64,000 nucleotides of DNA from the NCBI RefSeq assembly GCF_030125375.1, contig NZ_JASJUU010000001.1:1562971-1626970 (forward strand). Direction: 5' to 3'. The notes under the pieces are model-generated. The model was not told where the DNA came from and ran no database searches. It saw only the letters and a list, made by a program, of their open reading frames with translations. Origin of the DNA: Pseudoalteromonas umbrosa. GTDB lineage: Bacteria > Pseudomonadota > Gammaproteobacteria > Enterobacterales > Alteromonadaceae. The translations under genes were made by a program, and so were the position numbers. Of this stretch, positions 63,070 through 64,000 are shown one piece after another (position 1 is the first letter of the stretch; each line of letters starts with the position of its first letter).

Positions 63070-64000
63070 ATGTCAAAAGTCATTTTAGTACTTGCGATTA
63101 TATCCCTCATATCGGCTTGTAGATCGACACTTACAATACATGATACACAACTAAATGAAGAAATATCATTAAAAACCGACCATGGTGTTGTTGCTGTTGA
63201 ACTAATTAACAACACTTCACACCTATCTCCACTGCACCTCAATTGGAAAAGAGTGATTGTCATCAGATTAGATAATACAGAGCAACGCAAACAATCGGCA
63301 ATCGCAAATGCTCGTGAAGAGGCAAAAAGAAAAAAAGTATCATTTGATCCTGACGAAGTTGAATGGCAGCACGAGTATTATAGTTTAAAAGTAAACCCTA
63401 AAGGCACACTTTCAAGCCAAGTGTTCGTTGGAGCAATACCCGCAGGCGAATATGCTATCGCAACCCTTTATAGCTCCCGTTTTGACGGTAATGTTGAATC
63501 ATGGATTACTATGCCTGTATACAGGCAAGCTGGCGTGTTCAACGTAGAGGCATCAGCCCTAACAGATTTAGGCACACTCGTTTTTCAGCCTCTTTTAAAT
63601 TTCGAAGAACCCTCTTTTTGGCATAATAAATCTAAGCAACGTGCATATGTAACTAGAATCACGAGCAATACAGATCTCGCGCCATTCGTTAAACACCACC
63701 ACCCTAAGCTGGTAAATGAATTAAATTTTTCACACGTAAATTCATGGCAGCATGACCCCTATGCTCCAATAAGAGAAGAGCTGAGTAACCTATCTATGTC
63801 CAATGCGTACGGTGAACGTGCTATTTCACTACAAAATAGCAAAAACAACATATTGGCTGCACGATTTGGGCTGTTGCACATGATTAATGAAAATGGTGAC
63901 TTAACAACTGACTCTTTACCTACAACATCGCAATTGACGTCAAGTACAGTGTTTAAAAATCAATTTCTAGTTGGTAGTGAACGAGGTATTCTATTTAGCA
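63070..64000 (+). CDS. Lipoprotein of unknown function (3' end beyond window)
   Basis: The frame is open from the ATG at 63070 to the end of the window, at least 310 residues. The signal sequence MSKVILVLAIISLISAC has a lipobox with Cys17. The mature start (SLKTDHGVVAVELINNTS) is a beta-rich domain, and a Lys/Arg-rich stretch (NAREEAKRKKVSFDPDE) follows, then VGAIPAGEYAIATLYSS, a carbohydrate-binding- or SpaA-like beta motif. The last visible part (NNILAARFGLLHMINENGD and VGSERGILFS) looks like the start of propeller blades. AAGGA lies 12 bases upstream; an in-frame ATG at 63058 is too close to it. No family recognised. Confidence 0.75.
   Translation, partial: MSKVILVLAIISLISACRSTLTIHDTQLNEEISLKTDHGVVAVELINNTSHLSPLHLNWKRVIVIRLDNTEQRKQSAIANAREEAKRKKVSFDPDEVEWQHEYYSLKVNPKGTLSSQVFVGAIPAGEYAIATLYSSRFDGNVESWITMPVYRQAGVFNVEASALTDLGTLVFQPLLNFEEPSFWHNKSKQRAYVTRITSNTDLAPFVKHHHPKLVNELNFSHVNSWQHDPYAPIREELSNLSMSNAYGERAISLQNSKNNILAARFGLLHMINENGDLTTDSLPTTSQLTSSTVFKNQFLVGSERGILFS

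Noticed and set aside
63063..63290. A 75-codon minus-strand frame at the right edge
   Set aside because: It is antisense to the plus-strand lipoprotein, which has a signal peptide and a long open frame.
1..64000. Search for tRNA, rRNA, CRISPR repeats, complete insertion sequences, integrases and attachment sites
   Set aside because: None recognised by eye; short tRNA-like or small-RNA genes could have been missed without a covariance-model scan.

Overview
The window reads as a chromosomal segment of a marine gammaproteobacterium of the Alteromonadales, most like Pseudoalteromonas. Signs of this are the AT-rich DNA, the many exported lipoproteins, a FadE-type acyl-CoA dehydrogenase, a respiratory D-lactate dehydrogenase, an exported KatG beside OxyR, a TonB receptor with a PepSY partner, a chemoreceptor, and a BNR-4 protein of the kind found in algal polysaccharide degraders. 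This assignment is inference from gene content. I saw no rRNA, tRNA, CRISPR array or intact insertion sequence.

Layout. 1-8.4 kb: the 3' part of an RND efflux pump gene, two lipoproteins, and fadE on the minus strand. 8.5-20.3 kb: an M2 metallopeptidase, an ABC-2 exporter (permease plus ATPase), a decayed SixA-like phosphatase, a GNAT enzyme, an NAD(P)-binding protein, dld, an exported nuclease/phosphatase-fold protein, a serine hydrolase and a MATE pump. 20.5-27.8 kb: a small DUF1289 protein, a possible peptide/membrane-protein pair, and a signalling locus in which an orphan receiver protein and an HD-GYP regulator diverge from a large hybrid kinase. 27.9-34.8 kb: a GNAT enzyme, a coupled pair (papain-fold peptidase candidate plus unknown partner), a YciI protein, then a PepSY protein with a TonB receptor.

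34.9-39.4 kb: an arsenic operon (ArsC-ArsR fusion, ACR3 pump, CX5R phosphatase) behind a clear inverted-repeat operator, then an XRE membrane regulator and a DUF819 transporter. 39.8-42.3 kb: seven tandem paralogous genes for small exported two-cysteine proteins, followed by a convergent BNR-4 gene. 44-51.9 kb: yqjG-doxX, a DUF4397 lipoprotein, a YgiN-like monooxygenase, a LysR regulator, oxyR diverging from katG, and a SPOUT RNA methyltransferase. 52.2-52.9 kb: two tandem peptide genes with double-glycine leaders and a conserved C-x5-C-x5-C core. 53-60.2 kb: GNAT, methyltransferase and Crp/Fnr genes, a chemoreceptor with three tandem PAS-like repeats, and a MerR-methyltransferase fusion. 60.2-64 kb: a frameshifted small exported protein, a hypothetical protein, a DsbA-like protein, a third double-glycine peptide gene, and a lipoprotein gene running off the right edge.

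The least explained parts are the seven-gene array (39.8-42.3 kb) and the scattered short double-glycine peptide genes (52.3, 52.7, 62.3 and perhaps 21.3 kb). None of the peptide genes has a recognisable modification or export gene beside it.
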